DNA of 5,790 nt from Methanomassiliicoccales archaeon (GTDB lineage: Archaea; Thermoplasmatota; Thermoplasmata; Methanomassiliicoccales; Methanomethylophilaceae), in assembly GCA_900767505.1 (NCBI GenBank), contig CAAFZG010000103.1, positions 1 through 5,790 on the forward strand. The letters run 5' to 3'. Of this stretch, positions 1 through 5,790 are shown piece by piece. The notes under the pieces were generated by a model, which saw only the letters and a list, made by a program, of their open reading frames with translations, was not told where the DNA came from and searched no databases. The translations under genes and the position numbers were made by a program. The stretch's first letter is position 1. Every line of letters starts with the position of its first letter.

Positions 1-1
1 A

Positions 2-3000
2 TCTAGCCGAGGCGCTGTCTTGTTCTATGGCCGCAAGTCATGGAAACAGACGCAGGAATCCGATCATGGGCTTAGAATGGAACGGTCATACTCGGTTTCT
101 GCATTATGGGATAGAGTAGCCTCCCTCGCGAACGAGAAGAACATCTACGTCGAAGGGACCTATGTCCGCGACGGTGCCTTCAGGAACTGCACCAAGATTC
201 AGTACGTCTACTTCTCCGACGAGGTGAAGACCATAGGCGTCAACGCGTTCAGCGGATGCACGAGCCTGTACTATCTGAGCGCCCCCAAGGTCACTTCGAT
301 AGGTGAAAACGCATTCAAGGACTCCGGACTGGAGTCCATAGGTCTGGGGAAGGACCTGACCTCCATCGGAACCGGCGCATTCGACAACACCAAGAGACTG
401 AGATTCGTCCCGCTTTGGAACACATCCGTGACCGAGCTCAAAGACAAGACCTTCGCCAACTCGGCCGTGAGGATGATCGACCTCAGGGGGATAACCAAAC
501 TGTCGCCGACCGCATTCAGCGGATCGTCCATGGACCTGCAGATGGTCACAAGCACCCAGACCGCCGTAGTGCCCGGGATATGCAGGCTCTACTGCGACAC
601 TCCCGATTTCATCAGCTCCAACGGCCCCGTCACGGGCATGTGGAAGCTCGGGAACCAGGTCACGATGATGCTGAAGGAGCAGCTCTACCTCAGCGTCGCG
701 CCGACCGGCGGGGGAGTCGACCCGACGAAATATGTGAAGAGCGTGTTCGAATACCGCGCGCTCATCGATGTCACTCCGAATGTCGACTATGTCGTATCCC
801 AAAGACAGGCCGAGATCAGGATACCCGACGGATTCGGCCTGGATACCAAGATACTTCTGGACATCTCCGACCTCCCGTACACGCTTCCGACGCCGACGCT
901 CGGAACCCTGACGTTCAACGGATGGAAGGCAGAGGGCACGGAAGGATACGTCACCAAGGTGGACAACGTGATGATGAACACCTGGAACGGAGTTGTGTAC
1001 CTGGAGCCCGAATTCGGAAGCGCAGATGCAACTCTAGATCATTCATCGATATCGGACCGTACGGATGTGAGCTCCCTGCCGACGAGGCTGGGATTCACCT
1101 ACGGGGACAGCTATCAGAAACTGCCCGACGTCACCGGATACACCCATGTCGGATGGAAAGTGGGCGAGCAGGTGTTCGGAGCGGATGACGAGATAACGAC
1201 ATACGGCAACCACACGGCATACAGCATCTGGGAGCCTACGATCACATTCAAACTCAAATACATGGAATCGGACGGCTCCGAACTGTCCGTGAAGGATGTA
1301 CCGTACAACGCGACAGTCGCCGTGGACGGCACCCTGATCGCATCGGAAGCCGATTCCAAGAGGTTCATCGGATGGTCCTCGGACGGAGAGAACAGGATCG
1401 ATTCCGTCAGGGTCACGTCTGACATGTCCCTGGTGCCCGTGTTCGAGGACAGGCAGGCATTCAAAGTCACCGTCAACGACCGCGGCAGCGTCCTGAAGGA
1501 GGACACGGTCTACGACGGAAGGACATACACCTTCACAGCGGACGATCCGGAATCCCCGACTCAGATATTCCTCGGATGGAGCGACGGAATCGTTTCCGGA
1601 GATACAATAACCGTGGACGGGGACGTCACGATATCCTCCAGCTGGAGGGACCGCATCGCCTACACCGTGACCTACAAGGACGGAAGATCCGTCATCGACA
1701 CGGCCGAGGCCCTTGAGGGCATCAGGTTCACAATCGGCATCGACGACCCCGTGAAGGAGGGAAAGAGATTCGACGGATGGTTCGACGAGAGGGACAACAG
1801 GTTCTCGAAAGGGGACGGCATGGATGTTTCGTCGGACATCACATTCTATACGGGATGGACGGACCTCGCCAAGGTGACCGTGACCGTCACCGACAGGAGC
1901 ACGGTGTTGGAGTCCAGGGAGTTCTACGAAGGGGACTCCTACACATTCTCGAGACCGGAACCCACGGCGGAAGACATGTACTTCGTCTGCTGGAAGTGTG
2001 CCGGCGAGGCCGTCTCATCCGGACAGACGTTCGTCCTGACCGAATCCTTGGTGATAGTAGCAGAATGGAGGCTTCCGTACAACTACACGGTGTCCTTCGA
2101 TGACGGGATCGGAGGAGAGAGGACATACATCGTCAAAGAAGGCGGTTCGGTGACCATCGACTTCGTCAATCCCGTCTCTCCGGAGAGCATATTCACCGGA
2201 TGGAAGGATTCCGACAATACATCGTACATGTACGGGGACACATTCGTTCCCACGAAGGACCTGACCGTGACCGCACAGTGGCGCGACAGGGCAGCCTACA
2301 CAGTGACCTTCATGGACGGCGAGACCCTCGTCGGCACTTCCACTGCCAGAGAGGGCATCGCATACACGGTGGAGCAGACCGTCGGACCCAAAACAGGATT
2401 CAGATTCCTCGGATGGACCATCGACGGACGCACTGTTGCCGTAGGAGACGAATTGGATATCGAAGGCAACACAACTCTGACCGCTTCCTGGGAGGAGATC
2501 GGTTCGTTCACTGTGAAGTACATGGACGGATCCGACACCCTATCGGAAGAGACCGTCCTGGAAGGGACCACGGTCACGATAAGAGCCGAACACCCCGTGA
2601 AGGACGGCTCCGTCTTCATCACATGGGAGATCGACGGCGTCGCAGTGGCCGATGGGAAGACGATCGTCGTCACATCGGACATCACGGTGACGGTGAAGTG
2701 GAGGGCCCTCGGCGAGTACACCGTATCATTCGACAACGGTACGGACACCGTCATCAGGACATGCAAGGAAAGGGAGACCCTCACCATCGATGTTGACGAT
2801 CCCGCATCCGAATCGAAGATATTCATCAAATGGACCGACGGAACGGGCTCGTTCCTGAAGGGGGATGTCATCAGCGTCGCATCGGACATGGTGCTGAGTG
2901 CCGTCTGGAAGGACAAGAGGACGTTCGCCGTCGTCTTCACCGACGGTTCGAACAGCATCTCCAGGACCATAGGGTACGAGGGCTCCAGATTCGTGATCTC

Positions 3001-3568
3001 CGTGGACGATCCGACGAAGGATGGGAAGATATTCGCAGGATGGTCCTCGGACGGGAACAGGTACTCCAAGGGAGGCTCGTTCATCCTGACATCGGATACC
3101 ACTCTGGAAGCGGTCTGGAGCGACAGACCCGTGCACAAGATCACGTACCTATCCGACGGGAAGATCGTCGGAACGACGGATGTCGTCGACGGGGACAGCG
3201 TCCTGATCGACAAGAGGCTCGTCAGGGAAGGATACTCCTTCAAAGGATGGTCCCTGGACGGAAGCGGAACGGTGTCCAAGCTGAACGGCGACAGTATCGT
3301 TCCGCGTGCGGATGTCTCTCTGTATGCGGTATGGGAGAAGGTCCCGGTACCCAGCACGGGCCCTTCGGATGATCCGAAGCCGAGCGACAAGGTCCCCGAG
3401 ACGCCCAAGGACGACACTCCGAAAGTCGATGACCCGGATGGGGAGAAGGACGAGGATTGGTTCGGATTCCTGAAGGACGGGGAGCTGGACCGCACCGCCG
3501 TAGCCATCGGCGTGGGAGTGGCCGCATTGGTGACCTCCATGCTGGCAGTGGCGCTGAGAAGGTCCTGA
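2..3568 (+). CDS. Large surface adhesin-like protein, BspA-type LRRs plus InlB-type repeats, C-terminal membrane anchor (5' partial)
   Basis: The frame is open to the left edge, so the true start is probably outside the window. The first in-window start-like codons are TTG at 20 and ATG at 77, and neither is followed by a signal peptide. Residue numbers here count from the TTG at 20 (1182 residues). Residues ~53-170 are BspA-type leucine-rich repeats with the recurring phrase AF-x-x-C/S and T-x-IG. Residues ~180-330 have no fold I recognise, apart from a degenerate repeat at the end. Residues ~338-404 are a degenerate InlB-type repeat and 410-1105 are ten clear ones. Residues ~1108-1148 form a Pro/Asp/Lys-rich stalk, and ~1160-1179 are one hydrophobic helix followed by RRS and a TGA stop. 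Such proteins in bacteria and gut archaea are displayed on the cell surface and bind other cells or host polymers. Here the role is inferred from architecture, and the ligand is unknown. The C-terminal helix would anchor the protein with the repeats outside. No LPXTG motif is seen. Coding in this frame is certain from ~120 onward and less certain before that. Confidence 0.9.
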   Translation, partial: SSRGAVLFYGRKSWKQTQESDHGLRMERSYSVSALWDRVASLANEKNIYVEGTYVRDGAFRNCTKIQYVYFSDEVKTIGVNAFSGCTSLYYLSAPKVTSIGENAFKDSGLESIGLGKDLTSIGTGAFDNTKRLRFVPLWNTSVTELKDKTFANSAVRMIDLRGITKLSPTAFSGSSMDLQMVTSTQTAVVPGICRLYCDTPDFISSNGPVTGMWKLGNQVTMMLKEQLYLSVAPTGGGVDPTKYVKSVFEYRALIDVTPNVDYVVSQRQAEIRIPDGFGLDTKILLDISDLPYTLPTPTLGTLTFNGWKAEGTEGYVTKVDNVMMNTWNGVVYLEPEFGSADATLDHSSISDRTDVSSLPTRLGFTYGDSYQKLPDVTGYTHVGWKVGEQVFGADDEITTYGNHTAYSIWEPTITFKLKYMESDGSELSVKDVPYNATVAVDGTLIASEADSKRFIGWSSDGENRIDSVRVTSDMSLVPVFEDRQAFKVTVNDRGSVLKEDTVYDGRTYTFTADDPESPTQIFLGWSDGIVSGDTITVDGDVTISSSWRDRIAYTVTYKDGRSVIDTAEALEGIRFTIGIDDPVKEGKRFDGWFDERDNRFSKGDGMDVSSDITFYTGWTDLAKVTVTVTDRSTVLESREFYEGDSYTFSRPEPTAEDMYFVCWKCAGEAVSSGQTFVLTESLVIVAEWRLPYNYTVSFDDGIGGERTYIVKEGGSVTIDFVNPVSPESIFTGWKDSDNTSYMYGDTFVPTKDLTVTAQWRDRAAYTVTFMDGETLVGTSTAREGIAYTVEQTVGPKTGFRFLGWTIDGRTVAVGDELDIEGNTTLTASWEEIGSFTVKYMDGSDTLSEETVLEGTTVTIRAEHPVKDGSVFITWEIDGVAVADGKTIVVTSDITVTVKWRALGEYTVSFDNGTDTVIRTCKERETLTIDVDDPASESKIFIKWTDGTGSFLKGDVISVASDMVLSAVWKDKRTFAVVFTDGSNSISRTIGYEGSRFVISVDDPTKDGKIFAGWSSDGNRYSKGGSFILTSDTTLEAVWSDRPVHKITYLSDGKIVGTTDVVDGDSVLIDKRLVREGYSFKGWSLDGSGTVSKLNGDSIVPRADVSLYAVWEKVPVPSTGPSDDPKPSDKVPETPKDDTPKVDDPDGEKDEDWFGFLKDGELDRTAVAIGVGVAALVTSMLAVALRRS
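176..529 (+). repeat. BspA-type leucine-rich repeats (about five units, ~22 residues each)
   Basis: Within the surface protein, units begin at residues ~53, 76, 98, 120 and 144, with a sixth start at 165 (count from position 20). Each opens with AF or TF followed by a short polar stretch (AFRNCTK, AFSGCTS, AFKDSG, AFDNTK, TFANSA, AFSGSS). Each continues into a hydrophobic strand and a T-S-I-G-like turn (VKTIG, VTSIG, LTSIG). This is the pattern of the LRR_5 / BspA family, known from Bacteroidetes, Treponema, Trichomonas and gut archaea. The units are divergent in DNA, so there is no sign of recent duplication. Part of another unit may lie just upstream, at residues ~42-52, which suggests the array may continue beyond the left edge. 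Confidence 0.82.
1247..3334 (+). repeat. Ten tandem ~70-residue InlB / Listeria-Bacteroides-type (Flg_new-like) repeats
   Basis: The protein repeats with a period of 67-71 residues (~210 bp). Aligned unit starts are residues 410, 481, 548, 619, 689, 760, 830, 900, 969 and 1039 (count from position 20), or nucleotides 1247, 1460, 1661, 1874, 2084, 2297, 2507, 2717, 2924 and 3134. Each unit runs: aromatic-T-V-x-[FY], a DG turn, EG, a strand with T-I or F-T, often D-D-P, F-x-G-W, and T-S-D-x-T-[LV] ending in A-x-W. The closing Trp (Phe475 in the first unit) is always six residues before the next unit's first aligned residue. The central GW is kept in seven units and is CW, TW and KW in units 4, 7 and 8. 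Two degenerate units precede the array, ending at Phe332 and Trp404. In the family these units fold as beta-grasp modules. The last unit (EGYSFKGWS) is closest to the canonical bacterial motif. Confidence 0.87.
3347..3565 (+). other. C-terminal stalk and membrane anchor of the surface protein
   Basis: After the last repeat the protein turns to a low-complexity segment of Pro, Asp, Lys, Ser and Thr (residues ~1108-1148, for example PSTGPSDDPKPSDKVPE). It is followed by a short WFGF-containing stretch and a helix of about 20 hydrophobic residues (1160-1179, rich in Ala, Val, Gly), ending in Arg-Arg-Ser. A flexible acidic spacer followed by a single helix with a positively charged end fits a stalk that lifts the repeats off the membrane, with the tail inside. 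No sortase motif is present. This may be simple membrane anchoring. A processing signal of an archaeosortase type was considered, but I see no clear PGF-like motif. Confidence 0.75.
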
Positions 3569-3574
3569 ACAGAA

Positions 3575-3583
3575 CCTTAATAC
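3575..3583 (+). promoter_or_regulatory. Putative archaeal TATA box for the PP-loop protein / cysE unit
   Basis: The 38-bp gap between the two genes contains CTTAATA (3576-3582), an A/T-rich island in GC-rich surroundings. Archaeal TATA boxes are centred about 26-27 bp before the transcription start. That would put the start at roughly 3603-3607, almost on the ATG at 3607, giving a leaderless or nearly leaderless transcript. The match is short and is not experimentally supported. Transcription reading through from the surface protein gene remains possible, because no T-rich terminator lies between the genes. Confidence 0.45.
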
Positions 3584-3594
3584 CAAAACCCGAT

Positions 3595-3600
3595 AGGGGA
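3595..3600 (+). promoter_or_regulatory. Weak Shine-Dalgarno-like site before the PP-loop protein
   Basis: The purine stretch AGGGGA sits six bases before the ATG at 3607 and supports that ATG as the start. It is an imperfect match to the GGAGGTGA consensus. If transcription starts near 3605, as the TATA-like box suggests, this site would not be in the mRNA and would matter only on a read-through transcript. Confidence 0.35.
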
Positions 3601-3606
3601 CCCATC

Positions 3607-5538
3607 ATGGGAGCTATACGGCTAGGCAAGAATCATCTGAGATGGTGCTACGGGTGCAACCTTCCTATAATGGAATCCAAGGAGTGCCCCGTCTGCGGGA
3701 AACCCACGGAGGAGATCGAACTGACACCTCCGGGGGATGCCCGTCCGGCATTCCAGCACGATCTCGACCTCATAAGATCGACATTGGACAGAGATTATGG
3801 AACAGGTACAGGTCTGGCCGTGCTCCCCCAAGGGCACCCCGTCATCCTGTCCAAGGCCCCGGCCCTGGACAGGATGGATGAGATCGTCGTGGACGGAGCG
3901 ATCATAGGATCCATGCGCTACGACATGGGGTCCGGATGGAAGTTCGTCTCGAGGATGCAGGGCGCATACCGCATAGGAAAGGCGTACACCAAGGGATACG
4001 TCCTCTGCGACCCCGGTGCGATCCCCTTCGTCAGGGAGAGCAAGAACCTCATGGCCCCCGGAGTGACCGAGGCCGATCCCGACATCAAGGTCGGGGACGA
4101 GATCCTCATAGTCGGTCCCGGAAGGGAGGTCGTCGGAACCGGAATGGCCAAGATGACCGGTCCGGAGATGGTCGCCTCCACGAAGGGCGTCGCCGTGAAG
4201 ACGAGATGGTACAAGCCCGAGACATTCAGGGACCTCGAGACCTGCCACACATGGGACGAGGTCGTCGCCGCCAACGAGGCCGTCATCCTCAAGCGCCGCG
4301 ACGAGGCCGTGGGATTCATCAGGAACACGATCGAGAAGATCGGGAAGCCCGCCATCGTATCGTTCTCCGGCGGAAAGGACTCCCTTGCCACCCTTGTCCT
4401 CACAGTTGATGCGGGACTCAGCCTGCCCGTGCTCTTCGTCGACACCGGTCTGGAGTTCGACGAGACCGTCCAGCACGTCCACGACGTATGCAAGCTCCAT
4501 GATCTGAAACTCATAGAGGAGAAAGCCCCCACGGATGCCTTCTTCGGAAACCTGGTCTACTTCGGCCCGCCTGCGAAGGACTTCAGGTGGTGCTGCAAGA
4601 CCAACAAGCTCGGACCGACGGTCGGAGCTATAAACAAGAACTTCCCCGATGGAGTGCTCTCGTTCATCGGCCAGAGGAAGTACGAATCCGAAGCGCGCAA
4701 CGCCAAGCCGCGCATATGGACCAATCCGTGGACACCGGGACAGACCGGCGCATCGCCGATCCAGCACTGGAGCGCCATGCATGTATGGCTTTACCTGTTC
4801 TACAAGAAAGAGCCCTTCAACGTATGGTACACCCGCGGACTGGACCGCATAGGGTGCTTCCTCTGCCCCGCATCCGATCTCGCCGAGTTCGATGCCATCG
4901 AGGGCGTCAGCTCGCGCTGGGAGCAGTGGGACGAGTACCTCACCAAGTACATGGAGGACCGCGGACTTCCCAAGGAGTGGAAGGAGTACGGCCTCTGGAG
5001 ATGGAAGAACGCCCCCAAGTCCATCCGCGAGGAGGTCCAGCGCGTTTCGGGGAAGGATGTGTCCGAACTGACCAAACAGACCAAGGTCCCCGAGAAGGGA
5101 CCGCTGTCGATGAAGGTGCAGGAGGGATACTCCCCGTGCACCATCGGATACAGCATCGAGGCCGCCCTCTCCAGGCCGATCGACATAGAGAAGGTGAAGC
5201 CCTTCTGCCATGCGCTAGGCTGGGTGGTGGAGATGGACCCCGACGGGGAGTACGTCACGGCAGACTACACCACGATCTACAGAGAGGGGTCGATCATCTG
5301 CAAGGCACATGTCGAGAACGACGCCAGGGTACACATCAACGAGGCTTTCCAGGTCATCGTCAGGGCCGAGCAGTGCGTCGGATGCGGCCTCTGCGCCGCA
5401 AGGTGCGACCCCAAGGCCCTCTACATGGAGAACGGAAAGGTGCAGATACACGAGGACGACTGCATATTCTGCAGAGACTGCTTCGGACCCTGCCCGACAG
5501 TGAATTTCTCGAGAGACAACGGAGAGTTCGAGCAATGA
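3607..5538 (+). CDS. Zinc-ribbon / PUA / PAPS-reductase-type PP-loop / 2[4Fe-4S] ferredoxin fusion protein
   Basis: The product is 643 residues. The ATG at 3607 is chosen because the following residues (MGAIRLGKNHLRWCYGC) lead straight into a zinc ribbon (Cys14, Cys17, Cys27, Cys30). An in-frame ATG at 3457 would add 50 Arg-rich residues that overlap the upstream gene. Residues ~127-200 are a PUA domain (GAIPFV, NLMAPGV, VGDEI). Residues ~247-425 are a PAPS-reductase-family PP-loop domain, with ATP loop SGGKDS (254-259), FVDTGLEF, RKYESEAR, RWCCK (Cys329-Cys330) and RIGCFLCP (Cys417, Cys420). The CC...CxxC set is the pattern that binds [4Fe-4S] in assimilatory APS reductases. Residues ~500-580 are an unassigned domain. 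Residues 590-629 are a two-cluster ferredoxin (Cys590/593/596/600 and 619/622/625/629). No C-terminal ECG(L/I)H catalytic motif is found, so APS/PAPS reduction is not assured. Sulfur transfer, or RNA thiolation guided by PUA, are alternatives. It is a soluble protein that overlaps cysE by ATGA, which suggests a role in cysteine/sulfur supply. The family assignment is strong and the exact reaction is unknown. Confidence 0.92.
   Translation: MGAIRLGKNHLRWCYGCNLPIMESKECPVCGKPTEEIELTPPGDARPAFQHDLDLIRSTLDRDYGTGTGLAVLPQGHPVILSKAPALDRMDEIVVDGAIIGSMRYDMGSGWKFVSRMQGAYRIGKAYTKGYVLCDPGAIPFVRESKNLMAPGVTEADPDIKVGDEILIVGPGREVVGTGMAKMTGPEMVASTKGVAVKTRWYKPETFRDLETCHTWDEVVAANEAVILKRRDEAVGFIRNTIEKIGKPAIVSFSGGKDSLATLVLTVDAGLSLPVLFVDTGLEFDETVQHVHDVCKLHDLKLIEEKAPTDAFFGNLVYFGPPAKDFRWCCKTNKLGPTVGAINKNFPDGVLSFIGQRKYESEARNAKPRIWTNPWTPGQTGASPIQHWSAMHVWLYLFYKKEPFNVWYTRGLDRIGCFLCPASDLAEFDAIEGVSSRWEQWDEYLTKYMEDRGLPKEWKEYGLWRWKNAPKSIREEVQRVSGKDVSELTKQTKVPEKGPLSMKVQEGYSPCTIGYSIEAALSRPIDIEKVKPFCHALGWVVEMDPDGEYVTADYTTIYREGSIICKAHVENDARVHINEAFQVIVRAEQCVGCGLCAARCDPKALYMENGKVQIHEDDCIFCRDCFGPCPTVNFSRDNGEFEQ
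5521..5524 (+). promoter_or_regulatory. Possible Shine-Dalgarno site for cysE inside the preceding gene
   Basis: GGAG ends ten bases before the ATG at 5535, within the last codons of the upstream gene. The spacing is on the long side. Together with the ATGA stop/start overlap it supports translation of cysE by coupling to the upstream gene. Confidence 0.4.
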
Positions 5539-5790
5539 TAGAGTACGATATCGATCCCGACGACCTCGCGGTGGCAATGGAGAAGGATCCCGCCATCGTG
5601 AACGAGGAGGATGCCCGCAGATTCCACACGGGACTGCAGGCCGTGTCCATGTACCGCCTCAGCCACAGGTTGTGGAACGAAGGGAAGAAGCTGGAGGCCA
5701 GGGAGGTCAACACCTACGCCCACAGGATCACCGGATGCGACATACATCCCGGAGCGACCATCGGGAAGAGGTTCTTCATCGACCATGCCA
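5535..5790 (+). CDS. cysE: Serine O-acetyltransferase, N-terminal part (3' partial)
   Basis: Eighty-five codons are visible before the right edge. The enzyme transfers acetyl from acetyl-CoA to L-serine, giving O-acetylserine, the substrate of cysteine synthase (CysK). The sequence shows the family's helical lead-in (VSMYRLSHRLWNEGKKLEAR) and then the start of the left-handed beta-helix with its hexapeptide repeats (ITGCDIHPGATIGKRFFIDHA). IHPGATIG and FIDHA are highly typical of CysE/EpsC enzymes. The His of FIDHA corresponds to a conserved active-site His of the family. The short N-terminus before the MYRLSHRLW segment suggests the compact form found in many archaea and Gram-positive bacteria rather than the longer enterobacterial form. 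The ATG overlaps the TGA of the preceding gene (ATGA), so the two are very likely one operon and translationally coupled. The acetyl-CoA-binding remainder and the C-terminus lie outside. A related hexapeptide acyltransferase is possible but less likely. Confidence 0.9.
   Translation, partial: MIEYDIDPDDLAVAMEKDPAIVNEEDARRFHTGLQAVSMYRLSHRLWNEGKKLEAREVNTYAHRITGCDIHPGATIGKRFFIDHA

Noticed and set aside
115..117. TAG in another frame near the left edge as a possible pyrrolysine codon
   Set aside because: The frame containing it shows no coding character after the TAG, while the overlapping frame clearly becomes the leucine-rich repeat protein. Both complete genes here end in TGA.
1247..3334. ~210-bp periodicity as a possible CRISPR or DNA satellite array
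   Set aside because: The period is in the protein. The DNA units differ substantially and stay in frame, with no identical direct repeats or spacers.
3338..3365. Imperfect hairpin (AAGGTCCCG ... CGGGCCCTT)
   Set aside because: It lies inside coding sequence with no T-run after it. It is not a convincing terminator or regulatory structure.
2296..3540. Long - strand open frame (414 codons) opposite the surface protein repeats
   Set aside because: The Ser/Pro/Thr-rich translation mirrors the repeat codons of the sense gene and has no independent features. It is a shadow frame.
3457..3606. Upstream in-frame ATG as start of the PP-loop protein
   Set aside because: It would overlap the surface gene by 112 bases and add 50 Arg/Gly-rich residues that are clearly an off-frame reading of the stalk and anchor codons. 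The ATG at 3607 directly precedes the zinc ribbon.
3622..5211. Long open frame on the - strand (529 codons) opposite the PP-loop gene
   Set aside because: It lies fully antisense to a gene with many recognisable motifs. Its translation has no domain pattern, and its length is explained by GC-rich codon bias.

Overview
The window looks archaeal. The best guess is a host- or gut-associated member of the Thermoplasmatota, of the Methanomassiliicoccales / Methanomethylophilaceae type. The clues are a PUA / PP-loop / ferredoxin fusion protein of archaeal style, a TATA-like box (CTTAATA) close to a start codon, heavy use of AGG/AGA for arginine, moderately high GC, and a giant surface protein built of BspA-type leucine-rich repeats and InlB-type beta-grasp repeats, which gut methanogens often carry. 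The lineage is inferred from style and was not confirmed by any search.

Layout, all on the + strand: (1) Positions 2-3568 hold the 3' part of a very large cell-surface protein gene. It is open at the left edge, so its N-terminus and any signal peptide are missing. The visible order is about five BspA-type leucine-rich repeats, a linker region of unknown fold, two degenerate and then ten clear ~70-residue InlB/Listeria-Bacteroides-type repeats, a Pro/Asp/Lys-rich stalk, and one C-terminal membrane helix ending in Arg-Arg-Ser. (2) Positions 3569-3606 are a 38-bp gap with a TATA-like box and a weak Shine-Dalgarno-like stretch. (3) Positions 3607-5538 encode a 643-residue iron-sulfur protein with a zinc ribbon, PUA domain, PAPS-reductase-type PP-loop domain (SGGKDS, CC...CxxC), an unassigned domain and a 2[4Fe-4S] ferredoxin domain. 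(4) From 5535 to the right edge is the N-terminal part of serine O-acetyltransferase (cysE), overlapping the previous gene by ATGA.

The last two genes form a tightly coupled unit that points to cysteine/sulfur metabolism. CysE makes O-acetylserine, the carbon skeleton for cysteine. The PP-loop/ferredoxin protein could supply or handle reduced sulfur, but it lacks the C-terminal catalytic cysteine motif of classical APS/PAPS reductases and has an RNA-binding-type PUA domain, so its reaction is open. The surface protein gene seems unrelated and is merely upstream.

No RNA gene, CRISPR array, mobile element or clear terminator was seen. The most interesting item is the multi-domain PP-loop protein coupled to cysE. 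The second is the adhesin-like repeat protein.
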